From NCBI GenBank assembly GCA_951217055.1, contig OX578281.1, positions 29,389,101 to 29,453,100 on the forward strand: a stretch of 64,000 nucleotides of DNA, written 5' to 3'. The notes under the pieces are model-generated. The model saw nothing but the letters and a program-made list of their open reading frames with translations. It did no database searches and had not been told where the DNA came from. Positions 61,112-64,000 of this stretch are shown here, piece after piece; positions within the stretch are counted from its first letter, which is position 1; each line of letters opens with the position of its first letter. The DNA is from Gerris lacustris. Its lineage: Eukaryota > Arthropoda > Insecta > Hemiptera > Gerridae. Made by a program: the position numbers and the translations under genes.

Positions 61112-61530
61112 TTATCTAAATAACAGCGCACCAGGACTACACCCTGACACATCTGATCCATTACAGATTGAAAGTGGGCTGCTAGTGCCGAACTCAACCC
61201 AGAACAAAGACGGCTGTAACGATAAAGACCAACTAGTGTTAATTGCTAAATATTCTCTTGTCGTTTCCTCCACATTTAACTGTAAATAAGCGTTTGACAG
61301 GTCTAATTCGCAAAACAAACTTGCTACCCTTAAACAAATATCTTCGATTACCGGCAAAGAATAATAATCTACATCTGCTCCCCTATTTACTGTCGGTTTT
61401 AAATCCACGCACACCCTAATTTTGTCATCTTTTTCTTCGGAACACAAACTATGAGGGATGCCTACTGACTACATTCTTTACTTTTGATCTCACCCCCTGT
61501 AATTCTAAATTATGTAACTTTTTATTTACC
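61112..61530 (-). pseudogene. Gypsy-type LTR retrotransposon reverse transcriptase fragment
   Basis: A minus-strand frame reads CSEEKDDKIRVCVDLKPTVN, then DVDYYSLPVIEDI, then FCELDLSNAYLQLNVEE, then REYLAINT. It matches the start of Gypsy/Ty3-type reverse transcriptases: the RVC-DLK-TVN block and the ELDLSNAYLQL motif with the first catalytic Asp. After AINT a frameshift occurs and the expected GLYRYSRL-type sequence lies in another frame. Upstream, KVNKKLHNLELQGVRSKVK (about 61480-61530) is the usual spacer before the RT. It is dead. Confidence 0.8.
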
Positions 61531-61959
61531 TTTTCACATAAGCATAAGGTAAACAGCAAGCAAAATGTAAAATAGGGTTTTTTATTACTATTATATACCC
61601 CTCTAATACCTTAGATAGCTTTGCTATTAGACCCACGAAAAGCTTGAGGATACTTTTATGCTTGCTTGTATTGTCATAATACTAAATCCTCTGAGGTAAG
61701 CGCATAACTATCAGACGAAACTGGACGCTTACTAGCCACGACATAAGGAGGTTGTTCTAACTGACTGCTTGCCCCGGTCGACACCTCGGACTTTGCCAAC
61801 GCCGACCTCCAACCCGGACACAGGCCCAAAATTGCTCTTTCTAAAGAATTATCTAAACAATAATCGAAAAGTAACCGTGTTAAAAGAAAGAGGTGAAATG
61901 TTCGTTAGCTTTAATGTCAACCAGCATTTTACCACTTCCGTTCGGTTAGCGCCTACCAA

Positions 61960-62400
61960 TGAAACAATACTATCTGACAATTTTATTTTTCTAAAACACT
62001 TGGCGTAAACAAAGCACGGAATTAACGTTATTGTAAAGCCACAGTCTGCCTCAAAAAAACCAAATCAACGCCACGAACCTTAACCTTAACATATAATTTC
62101 CCTGTCGATCTCGGTGAGACGAATGAAAATTCTCTCGACTTCGACTTCGAACGCGTGGGTTTCACCCGTTCTGCTGAGCGCTGCCGCATCATGTGTTGGC
62201 TCTTCATTTAACACTTTAGTTTGTTTTCGCATAAGTTCTATATCTTGAACTTTTCTGTTCGGTTATTAATATTTTCGTGTCAAGACGGTCACGTACACCG
62301 ATCACCAACTGACCTTTCAAATCTCGACCCAAATACTTAACGAAATTACATGTCACGGCTAATTCGATTCGACTATAAACTCTCAAACTGATTTACCAAC
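61960..62400 (-). pseudogene. Gypsy-type gag/protease remnant
   Basis: On the minus strand, 62130-62345 reads YLGRDLKGQLVIGVRDRLDT, then KILITEQ, resembling the end of a Gypsy gag (a region of the type LRDQLVCGIRD..ER). Next, 61980-62060 gives ECGFTITLIPCFVYAKCF, loosely like the protease region downstream. Order gag, protease, RT on the minus strand agrees with one decayed element spanning roughly 61100-62400. No LTR could be identified. Confidence 0.5.
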
Positions 62401-62628
62401 TTTTTGATCTCTCAAATGAAAGTTATATGTTTGAGTAACTTCTAACTATTCCTTAAGAAACATTTTTTTAAGGGTTTCTAACAATTCCTCAAACGGCCTT
62501 TCCTACGACTTATGAGGTGACACTACATTTTTCAAAGTTTTGTAGACCTCTGGATCAATTAATAAAAACATTAATGCACTTTTTTGGTGCATTATTTTTA
62601 AAAATCGGTCCGAGACAACTGAGACAAA

Positions 62629-63147
62629 CTTTCTCTTATACGAGTTCATAATTACTTAGCCCAGTGTTTTCCATTTAATAGTTTTCGTATGTAAATTTAA
62701 TTATTATTGAACATTTCATCAAGATTTGTCATAAAAATAACTTCTTCAGGGCGGGGAATCGTACCCGGGCTCTCTTTGTCCACGTTTTAAGCTATTTTAT
62801 CCGGAACTAGATTTTTCCCAGGAAAAGGGCTTATATCGTTAGATTCGCATTTATGGACTACATTTTAGAATTTTTTAATCAAAATCGTCAGAGTTTTTGG
62901 GGGTAGCGCCCCTAAATTTGGAGCTAAAATTCATTTCTCGATTTCGCCTCGGGGTATGATTTTTCTGAACATGTATGCCAAATTTCGTGAAAATCGGGCC
63001 AGTAGTTTAGGCTCCAGGCGTCTGCACAGACCACAGACAGATATTTTTTAAAAACCACTTTTTTGCACTCAGGGGACCTCAAAACGTGTAAATCCGTCAA
63101 AATCGATTTTTCGCACCATCGCAATACTTTCTCTTTATTTGAGAAAA
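62629..63147 (+). repeat. Family B repeat, copy 3 (519 bp)
   Basis: Starts CTTTCTCTTATACGAG and ends TTATTTGAGAAAA, imperfect inverted ends. The interior matches 29515-30016 in the same orientation (aattacttagcccagtgttt, gggtagcgcccctaaattt, cctcggggtatgatttttct, gtctgcacagaccacag). At 62757-62770 ggggaatcgtaccc is an inverted B-box-like word. Confidence 0.7.
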
Positions 63148-64000
63148 TTAGATAGTAGTCTTAAAATGTTTATATAGTCAATTTAATTGATGGTAAAAGT
63201 TAGCAAGTGATTGGAATTCTTCGCTCATTGCTAAACTTTTATGACTTCAAAGTGTGCAGATTAGCAGATTAGGGTTTAGCAGAAGTCTTTTTATTTCATT
63301 CTCAAATAAAAATCCAGAGTACATCTCAATTAACAGAAAACAATACTGTGAAAAAAACACTCGTCAATTATGTCATGGTAAATTGAAATAAAACGAATAA
63401 GAGCCTGTATATGATAGTAAGGGTTTTTAAAATTTTTACAATACAAATGTAAATTTAGAGTTTTAAAGTAAAATAAGGTCATAATACTTTTGTTTGATCA
63501 TGGATTTTCAAGTTTTAAAAAAAAGGGTTATGTTTAAGGTTGGAGATAGAATATAATTACAGGTGTAGATGAGGGTTGAACCGAGGGAGGGGGGGATGAA
63601 GGGGGGCTAGCCGGGTGTATATTGATCCCCTCCTCCCTCTGCCTGACCTCACTAACACTAGCACACAACTCCCGCTACCACAGTTTTTTTTTAAAAACTC
63701 TTTGAGATATTTAATACACAGTGGGGGGAAGTCGGAACTAAACATCTGCATACAGATACCACTAATCCACAAAAATAAAAATCCCTCCGACAAACTCAAA
63801 CGAAAACTTTAAGTCCAATAATATCTAATTTAATTGATTTATAATTAAAATTATCGTCTGCTTGAAAGTGAAAGTCACACTAACTAAAAAATTTCAAACT
63901 TTACACAATGTTTGTTTGAAAATCTCACTATGTTTAAAAAACCATAGTGAGGGTTATTTGCCACAAATATTTTTTTGAAATGAATGTAATGAGTTTTCAT

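Overview
The window is eukaryotic nuclear DNA, AT-rich and crowded with repeats, and most likely comes from an arthropod (probably an insect). The only host gene I can recognise is the catalytic (A) subunit of calcineurin, protein phosphatase 2B, on the + strand. Three internal exons (345-469, 7205-7316, 31278-31423) encode 126 contiguous residues. They carry the phosphatase signatures GDIHG, GDYVDRG, RGNHE and VHGG. The splice sites are canonical and the codon phases match across both junctions. Earlier and later exons lie outside the window. The introns seen are about 6.7 kb, 24 kb and more than 32.5 kb, so over 99% of the window is intronic. The protein resembles insect calcineurin A, but I cannot name the species.

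The introns are filled with transposable elements of many types, several nested. Intron A (470-7204) holds a tRNA-derived SINE head and fragments of an interspersed repeat (family A). Intron B (7317-31277) holds an 8-kb-region foldback, a 217-bp hAT-type MITE, a 5S-rRNA-related element, and a Tigger/pogo-like transposase pseudogene split by a 4.7-kb CACTA-like element. It also holds a 502-bp repeat (family B) and SINE copies.

Intron C (31424-64000) holds a 5'-truncated Penelope-like element with reverse transcriptase and GIY-YIG nuclease domains (minus strand, 36751-38235). It also holds a 5'-truncated LINE flanked by 174-bp identical direct repeats (43324-45414), and a 2.4-kb hAT-like element with a perfect 8-bp target duplication and a second hAT MITE nested inside it. 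Further along are a 2.7-kb TIR-bounded element carrying a broken gene for a cysteine-rich protein, a nearly fully palindromic 1.08-kb TA-flanked element, two adjacent perfect hairpins, and a decayed Gypsy-type retrotransposon. Long (TA)n arrays, a 29-nt G run and several minisatellites lie between these.

No genes work together here beyond the single host gene. The window is mainly a record of transposition into giant introns. The most notable points are the 174-bp LINE target duplication, the CACTA-like insertion that interrupts a Tigger reading frame at the base level, and the cysteine-rich pseudogene carried inside a TIR element. No bacterial-style operon, CRISPR array or intact protein-coding system was seen. 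All coordinates come from reading by eye; repeat borders without TIRs or TSDs are approximate.
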